From Gammaproteobacteria bacterium (GTDB lineage Bacteria; Pseudomonadota; Gammaproteobacteria; Pseudomonadales; Azotimanducaceae): a DNA stretch of 17,340 bases. The stretch lies in the NCBI GenBank assembly GCA_002694945.1, contig NZNP01000080.1, forward strand, positions 9,759 to 27,098, given 5' to 3'. The notes under the pieces are model-generated. The model saw only the letters and a program-made list of their open reading frames with translations, searched no databases and was not told the origin of the DNA. Positions 7,951 through 15,571 of the stretch are shown piece by piece. How positions within the stretch are numbered: position 1 is the first letter of the stretch; the number at the start of each line of letters is the position of its first letter. The position numbers were made by a program, and so were the translations under genes.

Positions 7951-8784
7951 CGTCTGTGCGTTGATCTCGTTGATCCTGTCCCGCAAGTAGTCACCTGCTG
8001 TGTATTCAGGTGAAAGCCGAAGCGATGGGTCGGGATGGCAGAACAGAGGCGCCGAAATTCTTGCCATCTGCCGAGCTTCCTTCGCGGGGTTTACGACTCG
8101 ATGCGTTGTCGACGGCAGCTCGTGATCGGTCAATTCCTTTAGCATATCGCCGATGTTGACGACGATTGAATCGCTAGATGTTTCGACTTGTTGCCAGTCA
8201 CTTCGCTTAGGTTTGATTTCTAGTCCCTGCTGACTAGCTGCGGGCAACAAGGTAATAAAATTGATGTCCTCGTGAGGAGCCGCTCGCATCGCGTCAGCCG
8301 GTTCATTGCCAGATAAAGGAGGATAGTAAAGAAGCCTGATCATTGTATCCTCGCGCGATAAGCATTCAGCAAGCGGGCTCTCTAGACGTGTCCACATTCT
8401 GGCTGGCAGGTGGTCCTGTAACGCGGTCAGGATTCTCTGTGCAATGTCGAACATCTGGTCATAGATTTGCAGAGTTAATTGTTTTTGTGGCGTGGGTATT
8501 GTCGTGCCAGGCCAGTACTGAAAATATTCTTTAAGATCCTGTTCCTTGGCAGCAACCGCTCTCTCAGCGTTTTGTATGGAAAAATAACCGGATTGAGAAG
8601 TGGAATCTGCCGTAAAGGACTTTTTGTCGGCTTTTGTGAAAAATTGGTTCCAGCTTTCGTAGAGCTGTTGAAAGGCTCGTGCCTCAATTCCATGCCCTAC
8701 CATGACAGCAAAGCCCGATGTTTGCAGGGAGGCCGCGACCTGCCCGAATCCCTCGGCTGATTGTAGGTCTGCTATTGGTAACAT
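7936..8784 (-). CDS. Isopenicillin-N-synthase-like Fe(II) (2-oxoglutarate) oxygenase, oxygenase 2
   Basis: Second non-haem iron oxygenase of the window, 282 residues, slightly shorter than typical members. Iron ligands are His171 and Asp173 in APHEDINFITLL and His228 in STTHRV; Arg242-x-Ser244 is the RxS cosubstrate site. LLYYPP (151-156) and EYTAGDYL (260-267) are shared in form with oxygenase 1 (LLYYPA, ITAGEYI), but the two differ strongly elsewhere, so they look like old paralogues or separate recruits rather than a recent duplication. It is the middle gene of a minus-strand operon: eleven bases after the phosphoribosyltransferase and overlapping the nucleosidase by four bases. This places its reaction between, or beside, base salvage and nucleoside cleavage; a modified nucleobase or nucleoside is the natural guess, unproven. 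No good ribosome site precedes its ATG. Confidence 0.87.
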   Translation of the reverse strand: MLPIADLQSAEGFGQVAASLQTSGFAVMVGHGIEARAFQQLYESWNQFFTKADKKSFTADSTSQSGYFSIQNAERAVAAKEQDLKEYFQYWPGTTIPTPQKQLTLQIYDQMFDIAQRILTALQDHLPARMWTRLESPLAECLSREDTMIRLLYYPPLSGNEPADAMRAAPHEDINFITLLPAASQQGLEIKPKRSDWQQVETSSDSIVVNIGDMLKELTDHELPSTTHRVVNPAKEARQMARISAPLFCHPDPSLRLSPEYTAGDYLRDRINEINAQTMKIN

Positions 8785-8795
8785 TCAGTTAGGTA

Positions 8796-9365
8796 TCAAC
8801 GACTACTTTTTTGCTCTCTAATCAATTCATGAACTGCCGGTTTGGCGTACGCGATTTCCTCTGAGCTCAGGCCGGCTAATTCGTGTGGGAATACCAGCCA
8901 CCGGTCAGTCTCATGCACGTAGTAATCTGGAATAATCTCTGTCGTATTTCTGTCAGGCTTGTAGTAGGGCGTCGCGATTTTAATCGTTTCGGGCAGATTT
9001 GCGCGTGTCTTTAGTTTTAGCTCGTCAAGAATTGCAATGACGCTGCGTCCAGAATCGAAAACATCATCCACGAGCAATAATTCGTCGTCGGAGTTGACGT
9101 GGTCGATGATGTAATTCAGTCCATGAACGCGGACCTCTTTGTCTTGTTGATTAATGCCGTAATAAGAAGATGTTCTAATCGCTATGTGGTCTGTTTCGAC
9201 GCCCATATAGTCTAGGTACTCCTGTACCGCGATGCCAACTGGTGCACCGCCTCGCCAGACACCCACAATAAAATGCGGACGAAAGCCAGAACGAAAAATT
9301 TGGTCAGCAAGGCGAAAGGAGTCAGTGAGCAGTTCTTCGGCTGAAATAAAGTGCTTATCCATCAT
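8796..9365 (-). CDS. Purine-type phosphoribosyltransferase
   Basis: Expected to join a nucleobase, probably hypoxanthine, xanthine or guanine, to PRPP, giving the nucleotide. The PRPP-binding loop is clear in ELLLVDDVFDSGRSV, and FIVGVWRGGAPVGIAVQEYL supplies the conserved N-terminal loop of this class; IAIRTSSYYGI follows. Starting at the MMDKH pair (ATG at 9365) gives 189 residues and a family-like opening, DKHFISAEELL. In-frame upstream starts at ATG 9398 and GTG 9410 would add 11 or 15 residues without visible homology, and no candidate has a convincing ribosome site, so the start is uncertain. It is the first gene of the minus-strand operon with oxygenase 2 and the nucleosidase. Base specificity cannot be told from sequence. 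A salvage enzyme in a catabolic island could tap the same base pool. Confidence 0.87.
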   Translation of the reverse strand: MMDKHFISAEELLTDSFRLADQIFRSGFRPHFIVGVWRGGAPVGIAVQEYLDYMGVETDHIAIRTSSYYGINQQDKEVRVHGLNYIIDHVNSDDELLLVDDVFDSGRSVIAILDELKLKTRANLPETIKIATPYYKPDRNTTEIIPDYYVHETDRWLVFPHELAGLSSEEIAYAKPAVHELIREQKSSR

Positions 9366-9431
9366 TCCAGAGTAGCATTGCACATCAGTATTTGTCATCG
9401 TAAAGACCACAGTGATATCTAGGAGTACGTT
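9366..9431. promoter_or_regulatory. Divergent start region between phosphoribosyltransferase and AzgA-type permease
   Basis: Only 66 bases (21 if the phosphoribosyltransferase begins at its furthest upstream GTG) separate two divergent genes, so both promoters must sit here or reach into the genes. AGGAG at 9421-9425 stands six bases before the permease TTG and supports that start. No convincing -35/-10 pair was found on either strand. Confidence 0.45.
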
Positions 9432-10730
9432 TTGTACCAGCTTGTTGAACGTTATTTTCGATTAAAGGAACAGGGGACTGACTTGCGAACCGAGATTCTC
9501 GCTGGTGTGACTACTTTCCTCTCGATGGTTTATATCACAGTGGTCAATCCAGCAATCCTGAGTGATGCGGGTATGGACTTTGGCGCAGTATTTGTAGCGA
9601 CTTGCCTAGCGGCTGCAGCGGGTACATTGATCATGGGATTGTGGGCCAACTATCCGATTGCTCAAGCGCCAGGGATGGGTCAGAACGCTTTCTTTACCTA
9701 TGGTGTCGTTCTCGGACTCGGATATACCTGGGAAGCCGCCTTGGCGGCAGTTCTCGTTTCCGGGGTCCTATTCGTAATCTTAAGTCTGCTGCCTGTTAGA
9801 GAGTGGTTGATCAATGCCATTCCCAAGAATTTGAAGCTCGGTATATCGGCGGGCATTGGATTGTTTCTGGGTTTTATAGCTCTGAAGAATGCGGGCGTAG
9901 TTGATGCGAACTCGGCGACATTTGTGGCCCTGGGTGATTTGCATAATCCTGCCGCATTTATCTGTCTGGCTGCTTTTGCGTTTATTGCGGCGCTAACGGC
10001 GAGAGGTATCACCGGTGCCGTAATCATTGGAATGTTGGTTGCTACGCTTATTGGATTAATCAGCGGTGTCAGTGAATATCAAGGAGTTGTTTCCACTCCG
10101 CCCTCGATGGCTCCTGTTTTTTTCAAGTTTGATCTTCTCGCGGTGCTTGATATTTCTATGGTCACAGTCATTCTGACTATGCTGCTAGTTGATGTCTTCG
10201 ATACTGCAGGTACCCTGGTTGGCGTGGCCAACAGAGCTGATCTGCTTGACAAGGACGGTAAATTGCCGCGCCTAAACAAAGCGCTCTTGGCTGATTCTTC
10301 TGCAACCGTCATCGGCGGTCTAGCAGGCACGTCCTCAACTACTTCCTATATAGAAAGTGCAGCAGGTGTAGAGTCTGGAGGCCGAACTGGACTGGTTGCC
10401 GTTACGGTTGCCTGCCTTTTTTTACTGTGTTTATTTTTTGCGCCTTTGGCTCAGACCATCCCGCCGTTCGCGACTGCTGCGGCTTTGTTGTTTGTCGCCT
10501 GTATTATGGCTAGGAGTTTGGCCGATCTAGATTGGGAAGACTTAACTGAGAGCGCGCCCGCTGTTATTTGCGCGTTAGCAATGCCGCTGTCTTTTTCGAT
10601 TGCGGATGGTATTGGGCTTGGATTCGTAACCTACGTTGCCGTGAAGTTGATGAGCGGCCGAGCCTCAGAATGCCCTTTGGCCGCTTATGTTGTTGCCCTT
10701 ATATTTTTGGGTAAATTCTTGTTTCTTTAA
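9432..10730 (+). CDS. Purine permease, AzgA/NCS2 family (adenine/guanine/hypoxanthine type)
   Basis: Inner-membrane proton-coupled carrier for purine bases; AzgA-group members typically import adenine, guanine or hypoxanthine. The 432-residue protein is hydrophobic throughout, with some 12 or more membrane segments. Group marks: FLSMVYITVVNP (30-40), PGMGQNAFFTYGVV (80-93), KLGISAGIGLFLGF, FDTAGTLVGVA (256-266) and the hallmark GTSSTTSYIES (299-309) followed by GGRTG. The TTG start is chosen because AGGAG lies six bases upstream and the opening YQLVERYFRLKEQGTDLRTE matches the family amphipathic start. It diverges from the salvage/nucleosidase operon and converges with the adenine deaminase gene eight bases away, consistent with uptake of bases for both. 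Confidence 0.93.
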   Translation: MYQLVERYFRLKEQGTDLRTEILAGVTTFLSMVYITVVNPAILSDAGMDFGAVFVATCLAAAAGTLIMGLWANYPIAQAPGMGQNAFFTYGVVLGLGYTWEAALAAVLVSGVLFVILSLLPVREWLINAIPKNLKLGISAGIGLFLGFIALKNAGVVDANSATFVALGDLHNPAAFICLAAFAFIAALTARGITGAVIIGMLVATLIGLISGVSEYQGVVSTPPSMAPVFFKFDLLAVLDISMVTVILTMLLVDVFDTAGTLVGVANRADLLDKDGKLPRLNKALLADSSATVIGGLAGTSSTTSYIESAAGVESGGRTGLVAVTVACLFLLCLFFAPLAQTIPPFATAAALLFVACIMARSLADLDWEDLTESAPAVICALAMPLSFSIADGIGLGFVTYVAVKLMSGRASECPLAAYVVALIFLGKFLFL

Positions 10731-10738
10731 GCTAGTTT

Positions 10739-11740
10739 TCAGTTGGAATTGAACTCATTAAGTAGATCAATATAGTTTTGGCGGCGACTATCAGGAAGCC
10801 AGGCAATGTCAAAAGCATTGCGCGACAACTGAACGATGTCCTCTTTCGTGAATTTGCCTTCTTCGGCAAGAGCAATAAAATTGTCATTTAGGTAAGCACG
10901 AAAATAAGCCGGGTCGTCTGAATTAATGGTGGCCTTGATGCCTTGATCAAGCATTTTTTTAATTTCGGCGCTGGTCAGCGACTGGACGACGAACCGGTTC
11001 GAAACTGGACAGATCGTTAGACCGAGCTCCCGGCTCACGATTTCCTGGACTAGGCCGTCATCCTCCAAACAGTTAACTCCGTGGTCGATTCGGTCTACAT
11101 TAATCAAATCAAGACATTCACGAATGTGCCCTAAAATATCTTCTTGATTCACGTCACAGTGCATTGTTAGTTTGTACCCTTCAGCGCGCGCGTGCGCGAA
11201 TACTTCAGCAAACTTCTCTGGAGGGTTATTTTTTTCATCGGAATCGAGTCCGACTCCGATGATGTGGTCTTTGAACGGAAGACTCATCTCGAGATGTTCC
11301 ATCGCCGAATCTGCGCTCATATCCCTTAGAAAGCACATGATCAGATTCGATTCGATGCCTAACTTGACCTCAGCATCTTCCTGCGCACGTTTAATACCGC
11401 CAATAATCGTTTCGAAGTCTATTCCCCTTGATGTGTGCGCCTGAGGATCGAAAAAAGGCTCAACATAGATTATGTTGTCAGCCTTGGCTCTTTCGAAGTA
11501 GTGATACGCCAGTTCGTAGAAATCTTGTTCAGTTCGTAGAACATTCATCGCAGCGTAATAGATCGTGAGGAATGAGGGGAGGTCGTGGAAATCGTATGCA
11601 GCTATCACTTCCTCTGGTGTCGAGTAGTCGAGTTCGATGTTGTTACGTTGAGCTAAGCTAAAAATATGCTCGGGTTCAAGAGTGCCCTCAAGATGAACAT
11701 GAAGTTCAGCCTTAGGCATCTTTTCAATAAATTCTTTCAT
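10739..11740 (-). CDS. Adenine deaminase (adenosine deaminase superfamily)
   Basis: Zinc hydrolase predicted to turn adenine into hypoxanthine. The 333-residue protein has the superfamily metal motif AELHVHLEGT (His14, His16), His194 in MHCDVNQEDILGHI, DRIDHGVNC (His220) and the metal Asp in NSDDPAYF (275-279 region). NSDDPAYF and the HCDVxQ segment are typical of the adenine deaminase branch; adenosine deaminases instead carry HAGE and STDDP. The call is therefore adenine rather than adenosine deaminase, by established subfamily features and not by assay. No signal peptide, so cytoplasmic. The gene diverges from the NCS2 permease across about 100 bases and has only a weak ribosome site (GGA). 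It complements guaD by bringing adenine into the XDH route. Confidence 0.88.
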   Translation of the reverse strand: MKEFIEKMPKAELHVHLEGTLEPEHIFSLAQRNNIELDYSTPEEVIAAYDFHDLPSFLTIYYAAMNVLRTEQDFYELAYHYFERAKADNIIYVEPFFDPQAHTSRGIDFETIIGGIKRAQEDAEVKLGIESNLIMCFLRDMSADSAMEHLEMSLPFKDHIIGVGLDSDEKNNPPEKFAEVFAHARAEGYKLTMHCDVNQEDILGHIRECLDLINVDRIDHGVNCLEDDGLVQEIVSRELGLTICPVSNRFVVQSLTSAEIKKMLDQGIKATINSDDPAYFRAYLNDNFIALAEEGKFTKEDIVQLSRNAFDIAWLPDSRRQNYIDLLNEFNSN

Positions 11741-11841
11741 TGGTCCGATGCTGCAAGATCAAAAGTTTATATTATCACTTTACACGCAAAGCATGTTTGA
11801 TAAATTGCGGGACGTCTACTCAGAGAAAATCGATTTAATTC
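11741..11841. promoter_or_regulatory. Divergent intergenic region with inverted repeat TTATCA-N20-TGATAA
   Basis: This 101-base AT-rich gap holds the start regions of the adenine deaminase (-) and NCS2 permease (+). TTATCA at 11772-11777 and TGATAA at 11798-11803 form a six-base inverted repeat with 20 bases between, which could be a regulator site serving both genes. On the minus strand GATAATATAAAC contains a TATAAA-like -10 candidate without a good -35. Both readings are tentative. Confidence 0.35.
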
Positions 11842-13209
11842 ATGACCGAAGATTCTAAGCAAACCCCTTTGCTTTATAAGCTTGACGACCGTCCAAGTGT
11901 AGCCGCTGCTAGTTTTGCTGGGTTACAACATGTGCTTGCTATGTTTGGGGGTATTTTAACAGCACCACTGATCGTAGCCCTTGGAATGGGCTTGGACGCG
12001 GCCGACACAACCTACGTTATTGCTGCGGCACTGGTCGTGTCAGGTTTTGCAACGTTGGTTCAAGTTAATCGTCTAGGTCCGCTCGGTACTGGTTTGTTGA
12101 GCGTTCAGGGTACAAGTTTTGCTTTTATTGGACCATTGATTTTCTCATATGAAAAGCTGGTGCTAGACATGTCATCCAGTGATGCACTGGGCGTGATTTT
12201 TGGCTCAAGTGTAGTTTGCGGCCTGGTGGTAATGGGACTATCAGTTTACATCAAGCACTTGAGGAACGTTATTACAAACAATGTTGCGGGAGCGACCATT
12301 ATATTGCTTGGTCTATCTCTGGTTTTCACGACTCTTTCAGGTCTGCAGCGTGAATTTTTGTCGGCTGGAGGTCTCGCTGGCGATGGCTTGAAAATGCTGC
12401 TGCTGGCGTTCTTGGTTTTTATCATTATTCTATTTCTCTCCCTACAACGCTTAGCCTGGCTGAGGCTGAGCAGTATTACCCTAGGTCTTGCAATCGGGGT
12501 TGCAGTCGCTTCTTTCATGGGCCTAGTAGATTTTTCGGATGTTCATCTGGAATCTGTAATTTTCATCCCTGAAATAGGTAGATATCCTTTGGGTGTCGAT
12601 CTACAGATTATCGCCATCTTGATGCCGATCTATTTAGTTTCTGCTATGGAGTCAGTTGGAGATATCACCGCGACCGCTAATCTTTCTGGTTTGTCGACTG
12701 AGGGAGAAAGTTATTGGAGCAGAATGCGTGGTGGCATTATGGCTGGTGCTTTTGCTTCTATGATTGCGTCAATACTCAGCACGTTCCCGAGCACAACCTT
12801 CTCTCAGAATAATGGCGTAATTCGTTTGACTGGTGTTGCCAGTCGCTTTGTAGGTTCTTACGTCGCGATTTTTCTGGTTCTCTTGGGTATATCTCCCTTG
12901 ATCGCAAGATTGTTCCAAACCATCCCTTCGGTTGTGGTGTATGGAGGAACCTTGCTTATGTTCATGCTGGTGGTGCTTTCGGGTTTCAGAGTCGTTCAAG
13001 GTAATCAGGCAAAACAGCGAGACTATCTTGTCGTCGGATTAGCTATACTTTTCGGTTACGGCATTTCTACTTCGATTCAATGGGTCTCGGTTTTGCCGTC
13101 AGGCGTGGTAACTATCCTTCAGTTCCCTGTCTCTACCGGTGCTATGTGTGCAATTTTGCTTGAGCTTATTGTGCCGCGCCAGGTCCATGCTGCTGATACC
13201 AGTGATTAG
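11842..13209 (+). CDS. NCS2 nucleobase:cation symporter, xanthine/urate type
   Basis: Inner-membrane carrier of the NAT/NCS2 family, 455 residues, hydrophobic throughout in a pattern fitting about 14 membrane segments. Family residues seen: GLQHVLAMFGG (His30, matching the functional His of XanQ-type carriers), LLSVQGTSFAFIGP (85-98), SAMESVGDITATANLSG with Glu270, and the NAT signature SQNNGVIRLTGVASR (about 321-335). The QNNG form of the signature is common in xanthine and urate carriers and differs from uracil carriers; xanthine or urate is the likeliest cargo, but the choice is not decided by sequence. It supplies substrates for XDH/PuuD. Only a weak AGAG-type ribosome site precedes the ATG. 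The last 44 bases overlap the convergent puuE gene. Confidence 0.92.
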   Translation: MTEDSKQTPLLYKLDDRPSVAAASFAGLQHVLAMFGGILTAPLIVALGMGLDAADTTYVIAAALVVSGFATLVQVNRLGPLGTGLLSVQGTSFAFIGPLIFSYEKLVLDMSSSDALGVIFGSSVVCGLVVMGLSVYIKHLRNVITNNVAGATIILLGLSLVFTTLSGLQREFLSAGGLAGDGLKMLLLAFLVFIIILFLSLQRLAWLRLSSITLGLAIGVAVASFMGLVDFSDVHLESVIFIPEIGRYPLGVDLQIIAILMPIYLVSAMESVGDITATANLSGLSTEGESYWSRMRGGIMAGAFASMIASILSTFPSTTFSQNNGVIRLTGVASRFVGSYVAIFLVLLGISPLIARLFQTIPSVVVYGGTLLMFMLVVLSGFRVVQGNQAKQRDYLVVGLAILFGYGISTSIQWVSVLPSGVVTILQFPVSTGAMCAILLELIVPRQVHAADTSD

Positions 13210-14068
13210 CAATGTCAATGCGGCGACAGACCCAGACGTCTGGCCGTTCGGCTACGTAATCTAGAAAACGGGCTAATGCAGCGGTTCGACCCGGGCGACC
13301 TGCTATACGGCAGTGCAGCCCTACATTCATCATGCGGCCTCCTTCTTCATAGAGAGTGTCAAAGCTGTCTTTAAGGTAGTTGAAAAACTGATCGCCAGCA
13401 TTAAATCCTTGAGCGCTGGCGAAACGCATGTCATTGATGTCGAGTGTGTATGGAATAATCAAATGAAGGCGATCCCCCACAGAGTGCCAGTATGGTAGGT
13501 CGTCGGCGTAGGAGTCACTGTCGTAAAGGAAGTGCTCCCATTCCAGCAGCAGTCTGCGCGTATTGGGGCTGTCGCGCCCTGAGTACCAGCCAAGAGGTTT
13601 TGCCCCGGTTAGTTGTTCGTGAATTTCTATCGCGCGCGCCATGTGTTCTCTTTCTACATCCTCCGGGATCTCCTGATAGTTAATCCAACGATATCCATGT
13701 GAGGCTATCTCCCAGTTTGCTTCGAGCATGGCGTGCACTGCTTCTGGATTACGTTGCAATGCCATGGCAACTCCATAGACAGTAACCGGTATGTTAAAAC
13801 GCTGGAAGAGACGATGTAATCGCCAGAAGCCTGCGCGGCTGCCGTACTCGTATAGGGATTCCATGCTCATATGCCGTGCATTGAAGGCGGCCGCGCCAAT
13901 GATCTCAGAAAGAAAGGTCTCAGACGCAGGGTCTCCGTGGAGGACATTGTTTTCTCCGCCTTCCTCGTAATTGATCACGAACTGCAGAGCTAGTCTGGCG
14001 CCGCCAGGCCAGTTCGCTTCCGGGGGTTTTGAGCCGTAGCCCACCATGTCTCTTGGATATTCTGTCAT
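13166..14068 (-). CDS. puuE: Allantoinase, polysaccharide-deacetylase-fold (PuuE)
   Basis: Opens the hydantoin ring of S-allantoin to give allantoate, the last step of the route present in this window. It is the PuuE analogue related to polysaccharide deacetylases, not the amidohydrolase-type AllB. Strong matches to Pseudomonas PuuE: YPRDMVGYGSKPP, VINYEEGGENNVLHGD (31-46), SMESLYEYGSRAGFWR (68-83), EIASHGYRWINYQ (120-132), GWYSGRDSPNTRRL, DDLPYW, PYTLDINDMRF and GLHCRIAGRPGR. The ATG at 14068 gives 300 residues with the family opening MTEYPRD; in-frame upstream starts (ATG 14086, TTG 14131) add residues without homology, and no start has a clear ribosome site. The gene is away from the uraD/hiuH operon, tail to tail with the NCS2 permease (44-base overlap) and divergent from the exported deaminase. 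Confidence 0.93.
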   Translation of the reverse strand: MTEYPRDMVGYGSKPPEANWPGGARLALQFVINYEEGGENNVLHGDPASETFLSEIIGAAAFNARHMSMESLYEYGSRAGFWRLHRLFQRFNIPVTVYGVAMALQRNPEAVHAMLEANWEIASHGYRWINYQEIPEDVEREHMARAIEIHEQLTGAKPLGWYSGRDSPNTRRLLLEWEHFLYDSDSYADDLPYWHSVGDRLHLIIPYTLDINDMRFASAQGFNAGDQFFNYLKDSFDTLYEEGGRMMNVGLHCRIAGRPGRTAALARFLDYVAERPDVWVCRRIDIANHWYQQHGPGAAQ

Positions 14069-14113
14069 GCATTTATTGTACTTCATCCCATAGAACGATT
14101 TGAATGTCATTGG

Positions 14114-14142
14114 TTCACGGTATTGTTGCAATTGTCTAGAAT
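14114..14142 (+). promoter_or_regulatory. Putative promoter of the exported adenosine deaminase-like gene
   Basis: TTCACG (14114-14119), 17 bases, TAGAAT (14137-14142) makes a plausible sigma-70 pair close to the start. It overlaps GTATT-N7-TTGTCTAGAA (14120-14141), the same arrangement found upstream of the TonB-dependent receptor. If puuE starts at 14131 this site lies inside it. Confidence 0.4.
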
Positions 14143-14158
14143 GAATGGATTTCGTGCC

Positions 14159-14164
14159 AAGGAG
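14159..14164 (+). promoter_or_regulatory. Ribosome binding site supporting a TTG start
   Basis: AAGGAG sits six bases ahead of the TTG at 14171. This good site, with a signal peptide beginning exactly there (MKKVAILIG), decides the start of the deaminase gene. Confidence 0.7.
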
Positions 14165-14170
14165 TAAAGC

Positions 14171-15571
14171 TTGAAAAAAGTTGCTATTTTAATTGGGCTC
14201 TGCTTTTGCTGCGTTGAGTTACGCGGGGACTGGTTTGAGGAGTTCAAGCGGAACAGTAGTGACGCGGAATTGCACCAGTTCCTTTACGAGATGCCCAAGG
14301 GGGGTGATTTGCATCATCACCTAACTGGTTCGATATTCTCGGAGGACTGGTATGAATTGGCGATCGCATCGAGTGAGTTTGGATACCTTTATTTTACGAA
14401 GGTCGCAATCAATAACTGTCGTCGATATGGTGATATCGGCTTTGACCAATATCTAATCCACTACCGAAACATTTCAGAAAATAACTGGGAGAAGCTTTCT
14501 GAATGTGAGAAATCTGAATATCTGCCGTTAGCCGAGATGAATGATCGACAGCTTGAGGATTGGTCAAATGCTATTCGGTTGGACAAGAAGCACGAGGGTC
14601 GAAATGAATTTTTTGAGAGACATTGGCAGCGTCTCGGGGATCTCCTAACTGATCCCTATATCATGAAGGGTATTTCCTTAAAGAATCTGCAACACCTAGC
14701 CGACGAAGGTTTACTTTATGCCGAGCCACAGGTCCCTGTCGCTGGATGGGTAAAACCAGATGGTACTCAAATCGGAAGCTCCGATGCGGCACAGCTATTA
14801 CGTGACGCTCTAGATGAGCCTGATTTTAAAGAAACTGGGATGACTTGGCGTTTTCAATTATCCATTCTTCGCATGCTGCCCACAGCAGAAGAACAGCTAA
14901 TAGAGGCATATAAGTTTGTCACCGCCAATAAACCCTGGGTAGCAGTAAATATGGTCGGTAGGGAGGATGATGATAAGGGCTATCCTCTAAGATTTCTCCC
15001 TACTTTCAGAGAACTCCGGCACAAATATGGAAATGTTCATCTTTCCATTCACGGTGGAGAAGTAGACGAACCTAACTCGCATGTACGTGATACTTTGTTG
15101 CTAGGAGCTGATCGAATCGGACACGGAATAAACCTAATTACTGATCCTGATACGATGAGGCTGATGCGCCATGGACCTTACTTGGTTGAGATTAATTTGA
15201 TCAGCAATTTGTTGTTGGAATATGTCTCGGACTACAGCGAGCATCCGTTTCCCGAATACCTCAGGACCGGTATTCCTGTGGCTCTTTCGACTGATGACCG
15301 CGGCATGTGGGACTCTACGATGACCGACGAGTTTTTTGTTGCGGTTAAAGAATTCAACCTATCCTGGAACGAGATAAAGCTCCTAAGTGAGAACTCTCTC
15401 AAGTACGCTTTCCTGGATTCGGAGACAAAGGAAGAGCTACTGAAAAGGTATCGTTCGAATATTTTTGTTTTCGAGGAGAAAGTCCGTTCAGATGCAGTTG
15501 GGGTAGGAGATTTAAGGATTGCACCGAAACGGGGCTTTATTTGCCGTCAGTATGATATTTGTGCTCCTTGA
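14171..15571 (+). CDS. Exported adenosine deaminase-like enzyme (ADA superfamily)
   Basis: A 466-residue zinc deaminase with an N-terminal signal (Lys-Lys then hydrophobic residues 4-15, likely cut near residue 19), so probably periplasmic. The ADA superfamily metal and catalytic positions are present: MPKGGDLHHHLTGS (His48, His50), IHGGEVDE (His294, Glu297), DRIGHGINL (His318) and STDDRGMW (Asp375/Asp376). HGGE plus STDD is the adenosine deaminase pattern, in contrast to the cytosolic enzyme at 10739-11740. The opening MPKGGxLHxH and the greater length recall secreted ADGF/CECR1-type adenosine deaminases. No lipobox is formed by the cysteines at 11, 13 and 14. Expected role: deaminate adenosine, or a related nucleoside, before inner-membrane uptake. 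The receptor gene 195 bases downstream shares a promoter-like element with it. The exact substrate is uncertain. Confidence 0.85.
   Translation: MKKVAILIGLCFCCVELRGDWFEEFKRNSSDAELHQFLYEMPKGGDLHHHLTGSIFSEDWYELAIASSEFGYLYFTKVAINNCRRYGDIGFDQYLIHYRNISENNWEKLSECEKSEYLPLAEMNDRQLEDWSNAIRLDKKHEGRNEFFERHWQRLGDLLTDPYIMKGISLKNLQHLADEGLLYAEPQVPVAGWVKPDGTQIGSSDAAQLLRDALDEPDFKETGMTWRFQLSILRMLPTAEEQLIEAYKFVTANKPWVAVNMVGREDDDKGYPLRFLPTFRELRHKYGNVHLSIHGGEVDEPNSHVRDTLLLGADRIGHGINLITDPDTMRLMRHGPYLVEINLISNLLLEYVSDYSEHPFPEYLRTGIPVALSTDDRGMWDSTMTDEFFVAVKEFNLSWNEIKLLSENSLKYAFLDSETKEELLKRYRSNIFVFEEKVRSDAVGVGDLRIAPKRGFICRQYDICAP

Noticed and set aside
6093..8784. Specific names for the oxygenases such as isopenicillin N synthase or ethylene-forming enzyme
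   Set aside because: Only the fold and metal site are shown; context is purine metabolism and nothing in the sequence supports those substrates.
9366..9410. Upstream starts of the phosphoribosyltransferase at 9398 and 9410
   Set aside because: The added residues lack family resemblance and no ribosome site supports them, though they cannot be excluded.
13166..14068. Chitin or peptidoglycan deacetylase for the polysaccharide-deacetylase-fold protein
   Set aside because: The detailed PuuE blocks (NYEEGG, SMESLYEYGSRAG, ASHGYRW) and the purine context fit allantoinase, and there is no signal peptide.
14171..14230. Lipoprotein signal in the exported deaminase because of its Cys-rich start
   Set aside because: None of the cysteines at residues 11, 13 and 14 follows a lipobox pattern with Ala, Gly or Ser at -1.
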